64,000 bases of DNA, from contig CM034541.1 in NCBI GenBank assembly GCA_020002185.1, positions 50,142,562 to 50,206,561 on the forward strand, given 5' to 3'. This document shows positions 1 to 10,851 of this stretch, one piece after another. Numbering within the stretch: position 1 is the stretch's first letter; each line of letters begins with the position of its first letter. The notes below the pieces were generated by a model, which was given only the letters and a program-made list of their open reading frames with translations, had not been told where the DNA came from and ran no database searches. The stretch is from Paraescarpia echinospica (taxonomy: Eukaryota > Annelida > Polychaeta > Sabellida > Siboglinidae). A program made the translations under genes and the position numbers.

Positions 1-164
1 CCTACGCGTCGCGCAACCTAGATTAAATTGCATGTATGCATACGTACGTACGTACTTACATACGTGCGAACACACTTACATACGTACGTACGTGTATACG
101 TACATACATACACACGCTAACATGATTATAGATGTGTTACAATCCGATGAACTTGTTTAGTTGT

Positions 165-420
165 TCGTTCTCAACTATTGACACCGATTGCTGGATGATG
201 ACATTGGAAGACGGGGGTGCTGTCGGTAGTTTACCGCCCAAAATTCAGCGCTTTAGCACGTCTTCCGTGGTATAGCGCTGTCTCGGGTGTTGAGATCGGA
301 AGAAGTGGCGGGTGCTGTTGGAGATTTTAAACGAAAGTCCGGTATATGTGCCTGTATTACCGGAAACCGGGATATACCCAAAATCAACTCCCGGAAATTC
401 GGGGAGAGTTGGCAGGAATA
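165..420. repeat. Dispersed TIR-element family, copy 1 (degenerate)
   Basis: Shares with 2955-3260 and 40933-41224 the motifs TTCAGC.CTTTAGCACGTCTT, a GCGCTGTCTCGG block, GGTGCTGTTGGAGATTTT and the right end GAGAGTTGGCAGG. An internal near-repeat (GACATTGGAAGACGGG and GAGATCGGAAGAAG) shows that the unit is built from duplicated blocks. No left terminal repeat is visible, so this copy is truncated or decayed. It has no coding capacity. Confidence 0.6.
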
Positions 421-1345
421 TAATAACAATAATTGGCTTCCCATTTTCTACGTTTGCAAGCCACGTACACTAGGTACAATGCTTTCAATTATCTGGTTTT
501 AATATCGGACAGGGGTGTATAAGTACGGTCAAGCTTATACAGAGATTTTGTTTAGAATAAGTTTTGGTGTTCATTACCTCCCTAAGAGAGCAATCCGTCA
601 AATCGTTTGTGACACCGAACGTCGGTCTGCTGTCGCGAGCTATTGATTCAATATCGGCATTGCAGACATTGCCGAGGCGGTGGTTTGAATGAACACATCA
701 CGTAAGTCAAGTCAGCGTACATTTGCTTTCTGCTCTATGAACTTGCTGCGTCACATGCAATAGGTCACCTATTCGTCACGGTCGCATGGAGCTCAAATTT
801 ATTATACATCAGACGAGGGACGTATCTGTCCACCGCGGTCAGCAGGTCAACGTTGTGGGACCTATTTGTCGCACACGTACCCGTGTCACTGTCTGGAATG
901 GTACCCAGGCCCGAACCATTCAGGTCGCGCATAAATTGAGATTGAGTCATGTCGAGTGTTAAATAGTTACAGTAGATAATCATAAATAAAGAAAATTTAT
1001 ATAGCGCCCGAATCCACTTAAAAAACACTCTCTAGGGAGCTGTACACAAAACTGAATACATTATTAATGTTCCAGGAAGCTCGTTCCATAGTGTGAATGT
1101 GTACCAGCAGATATAGCGTGGCACTGGAAATGTGGGGTCAAACTTGCCATTTTTGCCATCAAACTTTCTATTTGCTGATGTGTGCTGACAAATGTCTGCT
1201 GATGTAACCAATGTTTTATAGAGTATGTAAATTTCAACGACTCGGCAAAATTTCTAAGGCCACCGTAGCTGTCTGCGCCTAGTAGGGGTGGCGGGTGCTT
1301 ACCTATGCACATTTTATATTGACGTGTCTATATATAACGTATTTA
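421..1345. other. No gene seen; possible LINE/SINE tail remnant
   Basis: No supported coding region. Around 985-1010 the string TTTATATAGCGCCCGAAT resembles (reverse sense) the GGCGCTATATAAAT-type 3' tails of dispersed retroelements also seen near 19345, 32175 and 34998. The rest is unassigned AT-rich sequence. Confidence 0.4.
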
Positions 1346-1349
1346 CCTT

Positions 1350-1458
1350 CGTCAGCCTTCGTTGCCGGGGTTCGTGCGGTCGTACAACAACACCTACCAA
1401 AAAGGCTACCATCGAATCATCGGTATGTCTCCCGCGATAGTCAACGCCTCGAAATTAA
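1350..1458 (+). pseudogene. Integrase fragment (Polinton/Maverick-like)
   Basis: A short stretch reads LPGFVRSYNNTY followed by YHRIIGMSPAIVNAS. This matches the C-terminal part of the rve integrase domain seen at 47573-47663 and, on the other strand, near 46500. It has a small in-frame insertion (QKG) relative to those copies. Nothing else of the element is recognisable around it, so it is a solo fragment. It shows that the integrase family is dispersed in this genome and not confined to the 43-49 kb block. Confidence 0.6.
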
Positions 1459-1486
1459 ACTAAACTATGCAAATATGTGGGCATGT

Positions 1487-1590
1487 TCACACACACACGC
1501 ACACGCACACGCACACGCACACGCACACGCACACGCACACGCACACGCACACGCACACGCACACGCACACGCACACACACACACACACTT
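1487..1590. repeat. Hexanucleotide microsatellite (ACACGC)n
   Basis: About 15 near-perfect units of ACACGC, flanked by plain (AC)n. Reading frames through it (HAHAHA, TRTRTR) are artefacts of the repeat. Confidence 0.95.
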
Positions 1591-1667
1591 GTACCTTTTC
1601 TACATACGTATACATTGATCATCAGATATTTTTATAATGTTTTTTTTTTCTGGAAGAATTTGAGTAT

Positions 1668-1872
1668 GGTGATGTATTGATTCAGTTAAATTTCTAGCAT
1701 AAAATGTGGCTCCTCGATAGCTACTACCAGAGTCTTAGAAGAGTCTCTTAACCCTATTTTGTATTATTTAAAATACAGTATACCATGTTTACCATAAGGA
1801 TATGTACTTGTTTTTTGAGATAGATGTATTGAATGTATTATTTGAAATGTCTGGGTCAAATAAAATATTTGT
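1668..1872 (+). repeat. Dispersed ~200-bp repeat, copy A (retroelement 3' tail)
   Basis: Direct homologue of 9006-9215. Shared blocks are GATGTATTGATTCAGTTAAA, GTGGCTCCTCGATAGC, TATACCATGTTTACCATAAG and a terminal CTGGGTCAAATAAAA. The A-rich end and dispersed placement fit a LINE or SINE 3' end, which is inferred. No protein is encoded. Confidence 0.75.
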
Positions 1873-2511
1873 CTTCTATTATGCTCTACAAATGCACATA
1901 AACATCACCCGGATAAAATTTAACGCCCGGATAAATGTAAGCGCGACAACGTATAACCTTATAAAACCAGACCGACAGTGCATCCATCTAGCGAATGACA
2001 AGTAACTAACACAAAGCAGCCGTATTGTTAGGTTTGGTATCAATTGGCGCTACTAATTTTCGAAACAACTAACACAGAAGTTATTTCATGCTCAGTAAAG
2101 CGTTACACCCTTTGTCTTCGGCTTCGTCTTAAATGTTTACTGAGTGCCTCACTGCAAGTGCCATGTTCGCTATGTCGTCCAGCTGCAACCCTATGAATTC
2201 CATGGGCGTCGCGTCAAGTTTTCCCAAGTATGGAAATCCGTCTTCCAAAACTCATTTAGGTTTATAGATTTTTACTAAATGAAAATGGTTTCCCATACTT
2301 AGAAACACTTGACGCCCTATGAAATTCATAGGGTTGCAGATGACACGACAGAAAGGCACAGACAACCCCTCAATGAGCCCGAAAAAAATTATTGTGTGAC
2401 ATGCATATGCGGATCCAGAATGCGTGGGGACACGTGCGCCCCTATACTTTCGGAAAGTGCCCCTGAGACATTTGGAATGTGCCCCCGTTACGTGTCCCCC
2501 ATGACCTTGTG

Positions 2512-2640
2512 TGTATGAGTGTGTGTGTGTGTGTTTGTGTGTGCGTGTGGGTGTGTGTGTGTGCGTGCGTGTCTGCGTGAGTGCTTGTGTGCATGCGTGC
2601 GTGCGTGCGTGCGTGCGTGTGTTTGCATGCGTCCCTTCGT
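2512..2640. repeat. (TG)n/(TGCG)n microsatellite
   Basis: Alternating GT tract grading into GTGC units. The frames through it are artefacts. Confidence 0.95.
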
Positions 2641-2811
2641 ACGTCTTTCCATATTGTACATCCACATTTTTGGGTGCAAGAAAAACTTTATAAGGAGAAG
2701 TAATTCTGCAGAAGATATGCCCCACATATAGTCCTAAACCTTAGATGCCCCTCAACGTATGTTGCGCGCATACTGCTAATGATTCATATTCTGTGTTCTC
2801 GGTTCTTTAAT

Positions 2812-2838
2812 TGTACATATATATATATATATATATAT
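2812..2838. repeat. (TA)n microsatellite
   Basis: Uninterrupted alternating TA tract next to GTACATATAT. Confidence 0.9.
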
Positions 2839-2954
2839 CACTAGACATTACATGCCACTCGTGTTTGAAGACTAAACCGCGCGCATCCCCAGCACGTTGA
2901 AGCTAGGCAGTGCATGGGTGAAGGTGAATTCTAGCAGACAGTTCGATCTCACTG

Positions 2955-3260
2955 TATACCTGCCAACTTTCTTTTTAATTCCGGATATCCCTCAGCGGTT
3001 CAGCACGCTTCCCGTGTGGCGCTGTCTCGGATCTTGACACCGGAAGACACTGGGGGAGGGTGCTGCTGGAGATTTTTCGCAAGAACTTCAGCGGTTCGGC
3101 ATGTCTCAGAACGTCTCCCGTGGTGTCGCGTTGTCTCGGATAATGACATTGAAAGACGGGAGAGATTTTAAGTGAAAGTCCGGGAGATTTGCCTCTACCC
3201 CGGGAGATATACCCAAAATCAAGGAAACTCCCGGAAATCCCGGGAGAGTTGGCAGGTATA
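2955..3260. mobile_element. MITE-like element with TIRs and 6-bp target duplication
   Basis: A 306-bp non-coding element starts TATACCTGCCAACT and ends with its exact complement AGTTGGCAGGTATA. It is flanked on both sides by TCACTG (2949-2954 and 3261-3266), a 6-bp target-site duplication. Internally a block containing CGGTTC.GCA, CGCTGTCTCGGAT.(T/A)TGACA and GGAAGACGGG occurs twice in tandem (about 2995-3080 and 3098-3170). There is no ORF of its own. Copies at 165-420 and 40933-41224 show that it is dispersed. The parent superfamily is unknown. Confidence 0.8.
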
Positions 3261-3777
3261 TCACTGTTACTTTTGAAATTATCCAACGACCTAGTTGGGA
3301 TTAAAGGAAATAAAAATAAGGCATTGGCTAAAATCCTTTTTCCATATGTACACAAAGTTTAACCTTGTATGTAACTTTTGACAACATTAAAAAAATACAG
3401 AAAAATACATTTGTAGCATAAATTCGATTTTAAACCCGTATGTGTAGCGATTCCCGCGGAAAATAAAAAAATTAATGAGCTAGGCGATCACGTGATATCG
3501 GGACGTCACTTATGACCCACACTCGCAGCAGGCCGACCTTTTCCATGCATTCAGAGCATGTTTACAAGTGTAGCTTTTGGGTCGAAACGAGCGTCAGAGT
3601 GAGTTATTGTGCAATATTCCGATGAAACCAATAAACATACATAGCAACCATATATTGTATCCAGCTACAGAAAGTAACGTGTATAATCTGATAATATCAC
3701 TAGAATATCGATGTATGAAGGATGAGTTGTACAATTTATTATAACAACTTAAATCAGTCAGCGAATTTCTATCGTTT

Positions 3778-3858
3778 CCGTTAGCTCAGTTGGTAAAGGC
3801 GTTGGTTCCTTGGCATTTATTTTGCAATCGGGCGACGCCGGTTCAATCCCCACACCAA
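3778..3858 (+). other. tRNA-like sequence, left arm
   Basis: Contains a pol III A-box-like TAGCTCAGTTGG and a B-box GGTTCAATCC followed by CCACACCA. Spacing is about 45 nt, longer than in a plain tRNA. Acceptor-stem complementarity is poor, so this is better read as a tRNA-derived internal promoter of a repeat than as a working tRNA gene. Confidence 0.55.
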
Positions 3859-4365
3859 ACTATTGATTTTGTTAACACTTTTTTTGGTTTATGTTTTCAC
3901 GAAGTAATATAAACCAAATCATTTTTATACTATGATGCACTGTTTGTAAGTATTTTGTAATTTTTTTTGTAATTATTTATTCGCCACAAAAATTAAAATA
4001 TGGGAATTATATAACGATGTTTCTACATTTTATTTATCCAAATAAATATAATGTAATGGATTTATAATTTATTAATTGTATATATATAATATATTACAGT
4101 ATAATATATATATATATATATATATACAAATATATTATACGGTAATATATTGTAATTATATATGTGAAAACAAATGGTGATCTGTCTGGATAAATAACAT
4201 TTAGAAACATCGCGTTAAATATAATTACCATATTTTCATTTTTGTGGCGAATAAATAATTACTATCAAAATATTTACAAACAGTGCATCATAGTATAAAA
4301 ATGATTTTGTTTATATTACTTCGTGAAAACATAAACCAAAACAAGTGTTAACAAAATCAATGGTT

Positions 4366-4446
4366 TGGTGTGGGGATTGAACCGGCGTCACCCGATTGCA
4401 AAATAAAAAACAAGGAACCAACACCTTTACTAACTGAGCTAACAGG
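4366..4446 (-). other. tRNA-like sequence, right arm (inverted copy)
   Basis: Reverse complement carries TAGCTCAGTTAG (A box, one change from the left arm) and GGTTCAATCCCC (B box). The mid-section has a T-rich stretch differing from the left arm. It is the mirror of 3778-3858 within the fold-back element. Confidence 0.55.
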
Positions 4447-4600
4447 ACCGATAGAAATTCGCTGACAGATTTAAGTTGTTATGATAAATTGTACAACTCC
4501 TCCTTCATACATCGATATTCTAGTGATATTATGAGATTAGACACGTTACTTTCTGTAGCTGGATAATATATATGTTTGCTATGTATGTATATTGGTGTAC

Positions 4601-4768
4601 ATTATCTCCCGTTGGTTGCATTCGATATAATTATTCTGAAAACGAGCCCAAGCTCGGCGATACGTAGTCGACTTTGAGGCCCATTCGCATTCATTGTTTT
4701 GAATAAAATTGAATTCATGTGGAACCGTAAGATAATTGCTTTTTCTTCTATGATGACTAGTGTTTGAA
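4601..4768. other. ~165-bp segment present in one arm only
   Basis: The two arms align on both sides of this stretch: ...TTGCTATGTATGTATATTGG before it and CATCGGAATATTGCACA after it. The left arm passes directly from one block to the other near 3625-3630. It is therefore an insertion in the right arm or a deletion in the left. Its content is not recognised. Confidence 0.65.
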
Positions 4769-4907
4769 TTTCATCGGAATATTGCACACTAACTCATTCT
4801 GACGCTCGTTTCGACCCAAAAGCTATACTTGTAAACATGCTCTGAATGCATGGAAAGGGTCGGCCTGATGCAAGTGTGGGCCATAAGTGACGTCACATCT
4901 CGGCATC

Positions 4908-5696
4908 CCGAAAAGCGCGCCAAAAATATGCATATTCGAAAATGTCCGGATGCACAGCATTAAATGTGGAATTTCTAATTCATTGATTTTTTTGATTTTT
5001 TTGGCTTGGTGGACATGGAAATAAATAGCAGGATGTAATATAACATGAATTCAAGCCATATATGTTTTTATTCCCTTTAAGTAAGGGCCGGATATTTTCA
5101 TCCTGGAATGAGTCGCACAATACCTTTAGATTTAAAACTGACACGATGTAACCGTCGTTGCCGTGAGAAGAACGCGATTACAAACTATTTATGGCACGTC
5201 TTAATCGCGATTAACTGATTAACTGATTAACTGATTAACTGATTAACTAATTAACTAAGTTACTACGCGTTTACAATGAGCTAAAGGGATCCCGATCTGT
5301 TACGTTCAGGTGATTTTGTTAGCTAACGGGATTACAGTAGCTGTTTTAATCCCCCAAGTATAGGTTTAAAAACGTAAACAAGACTACATTATTGGGATTA
5401 CGATCGTGACCCGACCCTGTTGGGATCTGGGTAACTTCAGGCCATGTAACAGGGATGAACCTTATGTAACAGTCATAAAATCCCTATGTCCCATTCTGAC
5501 AGCCTTATGCTGTAGGCTATGTTCATGCACCGGCGAATCAAAGATCAGTCGTCGGGGGCAAACATTTGTCAACCCGAAGGGTATCCGCTAGATGGCACAC
5601 TTTTTGCAATGGCGCGAAGTTTTCATTGTGGACGAATGATTATTATTGGATGTGTCGGCGGTTTTGATATGGTATCATTTTGGTAGAATTCGTGTG
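4908..5696. other. No gene seen; short TTAACTGA tandem
   Basis: Unassigned sequence. At 5210-5263 about six units of the 8-mer TTAACTGA occur in tandem. A 61-codon frame at 5406-5591 has no recognisable domain and is not called. Confidence 0.5.
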
Positions 5697-6165
5697 TGAC
5701 TGGCGCTGTCACCATTGGGGGTTGTAACTGTCACCGTTTGGGTTTGTTTTAACTGTCACCGCTGGTGGTTATCGTAAATGTAACCATTTGGGATTGTCGT
5801 AACTGTCACCGTTGGGAATTATCGGGACTGTCACCGTAGAACTTTGTCGTAACTGTCATCGTTGGGGTTGTCACAACTGTCACCATTGAGGTTGTCACAA
5901 TTACCACCGTTGAGGGTTGTCTCACCGGTGAGGTTGTCGCAACTGTCACCGTTGAGGGTTTTCGTAACTGTCACCATTGGGGTTTCTCATAACTGTCACC
6001 ACTGAGGGTTGTCGCAACTGCCATCGGTGGTGTTGTTACAACTGTCACCGTTGAGGGTTGTCACAACTGTCACCGTTGAGGGTTGTCGTAACTGTCATCA
6101 TTGGGGCTGTCACAACTGTCACCATTGAAGGTTGTCGTACCCGTCACCATTAGGGTTGTGGTAAC
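5697..6165. repeat. Minisatellite, ~24-28 bp unit
   Basis: About 18 imperfect units of the type AACTGTCACCGTTGGGGTTG with a variable GTCGT/GTCAC linker. Unit length varies by a few bases and unit identity is moderate, so the array is old. Confidence 0.9.
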
Positions 6166-7031
6166 ATGATGCACTGTGTTTCTTTTAAGGGAATATATCG
6201 GCGGAGTGTACAAAATAACCTAAAGCCAACTCAAACAAATTAACATTTAAAATAATGTGCTTAAAAACAAAAATACAAGCATCTACTGTCAGCATGGAAA
6301 GATTGCGGTTTGCATAAACTGACGAAAATGCAATACAATCAACAATGTCACAAAATGGTTTGTATAGAATTTAATCAGGCTTTAGAACATTGGTTTTGTA
6401 TACAAAGTATGGTTGATAGGATGGTGCTGCCGTCTCTGGTATGTATTGTCGCGGAGGTATACGTTGGTGCCCTCTGGCGATTAAGGCGTGTAACGTTTTA
6501 ACTGCCGACGAGTCAGATTTAATTTATTTAATTTGTAGCGTACACCACTAATTCTACGGTTAGGTATACCAAATTTGGTACCTGTAGAAATTATTTAACA
6601 TGACTGGTAATATGGTGACCTGTCAAACTACTTATGTTGTGGTTATAAAAAGATTATATTTTTGAACTTATAAAAGTTGTTTACAGAAATGTAGGTGTGC
6701 AAAACACTAGGGTCACACGTAGCTTATGAATAGAGTGCGTGTTTTATTAAAATTATGGATTAATTCATTAGAGTTGGAATGTACGATGAATATTGTGGTA
6801 TCCGGCTCAATACAGGGAATCCAGTGATATTAATTATGTAAGTAATTCACGTAAGTTAAAGATTGAATGAGCACTTATATAGCCATACGTTTAGCTCGCA
6901 AAATCTATTTTAAACTCAGCGAGTTGAATGGATTGCTTCGAAGTGTAAATGGTTTCGGGAGCCAGTTTTTGAAGCGACTTTAATTTGTATTAAGTGTTGT
7001 AATTGGTCAGACTAACTTCCGGCAAACAAGC
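6166..7031. other. No gene seen upstream of possible promoter
   Basis: AT-rich unique-looking sequence with no convincing exon. It could contain upstream regulatory sequence for the aquaglyceroporin gene, but no element was recognised. Confidence 0.35.
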
Positions 7032-7039
7032 TATATAAG
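7032..7039 (+). promoter_or_regulatory. Possible TATA box
   Basis: TATATAAG lies at the edge of a shift from AT-rich to more GC-balanced sequence, followed by about 520 bp ending in a consensus donor GTAAGT at 7584. It may be the core promoter of the aquaglyceroporin gene 3.1 kb downstream. A retroelement promoter is the main alternative. Confidence 0.35.
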
Positions 7040-7061
7040 GGCAGGACGGCTATTCGTGGCC

Positions 7062-7583
7062 AGACGAACATTTGAGCAGAAGAAAGTGTTGCACTCTCGT
7101 CTCCAGGAATTGGGCTGAAACGTGTGTCCGCCCAACACCTGTAGTAAATACTTCTACGATTTCAACAGTACTGATTAGTTGTGAGACGCTGCACTTCTCA
7201 CGCGTTGAAGAAGACTGAGCGATAACCGACTGCAGTTCCGTTTTGACGTGATCTTCGAATGCGAGGCCACCACCGTTTCGTCTGCTAGCTGTCGTAACAC
7301 AGACTCCGTGACAGACCTTCTCGACATCGCCGAAGTCGTGACATCGTTTCCGTGTTGTCGCCTGGTGATTCGCGTGGGATCGACAAGGCAAATCTACCGT
7401 TTACATGATCGCCCGACTCGCCTGCTTTCATCTACGTGAATTCGTTCGCCGAACGCCGAGCGACTTTCGACTTCGTCCTGACATCTCGCCGAACGCGACC
7501 GATGCGAACGTTGACATTCGCACATCACGAGACATTCATTGGTTACAGTTCATAGACTTTACAACGGTGTATACCCGTCTTCA
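7062..7583 (+). other. Possible 5' noncoding exon of the aquaglyceroporin gene
   Basis: The start is set about 30 nt downstream of TATATAAG and the end at CTTCAT|GTAAGT. The matching acceptor would be CCTTCTTCAG at 10151-10160, 16 nt before the start codon of coding exon 1. Short frames inside have no recognisable product. Inferred from spacing and splice consensus only. Confidence 0.3.
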
Positions 7584-7589
7584 TGTAAG

Positions 7590-8734
7590 TGACCAGCTGT
7601 TTAAATTGTCTCCCATGTAATTTCATATTTGGATGCATACTCGTCGAGTACAATGTATGGTGTTATAAATATAATGTCATAGCAGAGTAACGGTTGGTCA
7701 ACTATCACTGAACCGCTTTTGTTTATTGTTGATGTATTAAATAGGAATGCCAGTTGGCTTCTCGTACATACATATCTGATGTCACGTTATGTCTCTCGTT
7801 CACTTCGAATCCTAGTGCACCTGAACCTATAACTTGCTATGTCAAATCGGGTACCGCCAATTTATTAATTTATTAATACTTACACTCGATTTTGTGACAA
7901 ACAATACGTAACAACAAGACATTGATGGAACATCAAAGGTGATGATGTCACTCGTCTGGTATCGCGCGCTACCAGTGACTTCTGCATTAATAAAGACGGA
8001 CATTGAAACAAACATCACTATTCTGCATAACGAGAATGTATGCATGGGAATCACTTAAATTAACCTTTAAATTCTGCGTGGAAAACTAATTATTTTGCAT
8101 ACAATATGAATGAACATTTGCATAACACGAACACTTCGAAAACTACTGCAAAAGTGGGGAACCAGCCTCACATATTTACAAACAAGTGTCGGCAAATTAG
8201 GATATTGTACACAGCCCCGAATATGCTGGTGGCACATCATAAGAGGCCAAAAATATTGCGACAAACAATACCATGACAACATTAATCTATTGCAGTTATG
8301 CAGAAAACATCAGCTTTTTGAAAATTATTTTATCATACAATCATAAGTCACACGATGAACTCGAACATTACCAACATAACTGAAAAATCAGTGAAGAGGC
8401 AAAGCAATAAAGCAAAACCTGATGTATAAATGTAACATCAATTTCACAAAGAATATGCAACATAAACACACGAGATTCGTGTTCGTTGTAGGCTGGACCT
8501 ATGAGAACTCTGGGAAATGGGATACATTCATTGCCAAAGAATTTCATTTTCTGGAAAAAAATATATTGTCTTATGTGATATTATTGATTTATACAACCGC
8601 GGTAATAAAATATATATCACAGCACAGCAGCCAATACAAATAGTGTCAGATTATATTTGGTGCACTGATCCCGGCATCAATCGGTCGTTACTAAAGCAAA
8701 TAATTAATCTGAACTAATTTTGTAACAATGTTTT
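7590..8734. other. No gene seen
   Basis: AT-rich stretch; frames of 60-80 codons on both strands lack recognisable domains and overlap one another. Confidence 0.4.
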
Positions 8735-8905
8735 ATTCAAAACGACGAAAACCACAACAATACTCTCCAAAAACCTCAAATTGCTCTTTAAAATACACCA
8801 CAACCCGCACCTATTGGGAGGGCTAATCCAATATCCAGCCACTACCGAACCAAATATATTTGGGCCCCGGTTCCGACACCTTTGCACATGATAATTGTGT
8901 AACGT
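8735..8905 (-). repeat. Dispersed repeat family X, short copy
   Basis: Shares CTCTCCAAAAACCTC.AATTGC and the end GCCCCGGTTCCGACACC type motif with 21700-21995, and in reverse sense with 14440-14845. It is followed by a (TA)n tract at 8912-8935. Non-coding dispersed repeat of unknown class. Confidence 0.5.
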
Positions 8906-9005
8906 TTTCATTATATATATATATATATATATATAAGCAATTTGAGGTCAAACATTAAAAAACGTGTAGTCAATCACCTCACCAACTTCATATACGTTGT
9001 CTTAG

Positions 9006-9215
9006 GTGATGTATTGATTCAGTTAAAGTTTTGTTACAGAAGGTGGCTCCTCGATAGCGACTACCATAGTCTCAGAGGAGTCTCCTGACCATACTTTTCG
9101 TTATTTATCATACATTATACCATGTTTACCATAAGGTTATATATTTGTATTATTTAATTTGTTTTTACATGGATGTATTGTATGTATTATTTGAAATTTC
9201 TGGGTCAAATAAAAC
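9006..9215 (+). repeat. Dispersed ~200-bp repeat, copy B (retroelement 3' tail)
   Basis: Direct homologue of 1668-1872 with the same blocks and the end CTGGGTCAAATAAAAC, followed by a (CTT)n tract at 9221-9236. The simple-repeat tail supports a retroposed origin. Confidence 0.75.
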
Positions 9216-10176
9216 AAATACTTCTTCTTCTTCTATTTCTTTTTTTAGGCGTATAATCACAAAAGTGCGTAATCACAAGAATGGCAACAGCCACTTATGT
9301 ACATGAATGTGTGTGTGCGTGTGTGCGTACGTGTGTGTGCCCGCGCGTATACGTGTATGCCCGCGTGTGTGCGTTTGCAATACACCATTACATCGAAGTT
9401 ACACTTGATATGTAAAGGCGTATGAGACTGTATTGTAATTTGAAGCACTAAATATGAAGCCACGTTGATTCAGGTTATTACTACATTGAAAATCATGGCT
9501 ACGCAATACGTTGATTGATTCAAATATATCTGACGTATGGATATAAAAGAGGCGTCGCAGCAACCAACTAAGACGTGATGAAGCATGATTCATTGGGATG
9601 ACCCAATAATTGTCCAGCCATGTTGTCAGCTCTTGATCCCTGGGATTTACAGACGTAGCTTTTACTATTGTTTCGTTATTATTTTCCTTAATTCTTTTTC
9701 AGTGATAACGTATTACAAGGTATCTCAAATATTTGAAGTCATATTCACTATCGTTTTATTGTCACTCATGCTACCTGTACGCGAGTGGCGCTACATTCAC
9801 TAGATTATTAGAACTTTGTTCATTATACGTTAGAGTAACCTTTCTAAATGGAGGTTGCCCTATTGTAATTACGATCACATCAACGTCGAAATGTTCCGTT
9901 CTTCGTCGCCACCTGAATGTACATGTATTTGCGACTGGATGTTAACACCAACCAACAGCATAATGTCAACAAATGACGGTCAAAGTACAAAGGACATTAG
10001 CCCAACGAATACATCTCAGACTAGCATCTTGTAAACGTAATCAGCACAGAGGCGTTAACAATTGACACGTTTTTGTGTAAGTAGGCGGGGCTTAACTCAT
10101 TGCCTTGGGACATGGTGGAACACAGAACATATTATGCTATTTCTCTGACACCTTCTTCAGTAAATGAGAGTTCGTC

Positions 10177-10290
10177 ATGTCTGAAAGCAGCTACACACGT
10201 TTCACAGCGCGAGTTGCTGCTCGTCTCAGGATACGAAACACCCTGATTCGTTGTGGGCTCGCTGAATGTCTTGGAACTTTTTTACTTGTA
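10177..10290 (+). CDS. Aquaglyceroporin exon 1
   Basis: Starts at ATG (MSESSYTRFT) and covers the cytosolic N terminus and the start of helix 1 (LAECLGTFLLV). Ends phase 0 at the consensus donor GTAAGT (10291). The acceptor-like CCTTCTTCAG just upstream suggests a separate 5' leader exon. Confidence 0.9.
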
Positions 10291-10582
10291 GTAAGTGGCG
10301 AAACTGTACATGCAAATATTACAGTAGAACAACACCAAATGTACCACCAAATAATTGACACGTGAATAGCACAATTATGAGATCCAAGTTATGACTTTGC
10401 TAGAAATGTTGTGGCCCGATAACGGCAACTTTAGCTCGGCCAACTTTTTAGAAATGCCGGTCTTTGGCATATTCTCATCAAACCATACTTATTTTCAGTT
10501 TTTGTTGTTGTAAAAACAGCTACTCCTCTTTGGCTTTTGTAATGCACCCTTTAGAACCCTAGGATGGAAACTCGGACGCCGG

Positions 10583-10680
<98 letters not shown>

Positions 10681-10705
10681 TTACACCCCGACACACACAC
10701 ACACA

Positions 10706-10764
<59 letters not shown>

Positions 10765-10820
10765 ACACACCCACACCCACACACACACACACACCCACAC
10801 ACACACACACACATATACAC

Positions 10821-10851
<31 letters not shown>

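Larger units (their letters stand above)
3483..4907. mobile_element. Fold-back (palindromic) element with tRNA-like arms
   Basis: Two arms of roughly 600-750 bp are inverted copies around an AT-rich centre (about 4085-4160). Outer arm homology begins at GACGTCACTTATG (about 3503) and ends at its complement near 4897. Shared blocks include GGTCGAAACGAGCGTCAGA and its complement, AGAATATCGATGTATGAAGGA, a tRNA-like box and TTCGTGAAAACATAAACC. Arms are about 85-90% alike by eye, so this is not a recent duplication. Flanking duplications could not be defined. It may be a non-autonomous DNA element or two retrosequences in tail-to-tail orientation. Confidence 0.75.

Noticed and set aside
3778..3858. 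Functional tRNA gene
   Set aside because: A and B boxes are present, but there is no acceptor-stem pairing or recognisable anticodon stem, and the copy lies in a repeat arm.
7405..7620. 71-codon frame after the possible TATA box as a real protein
   Set aside because: No recognisable domain. It runs through the donor GTAAGT and is better explained as leader sequence.
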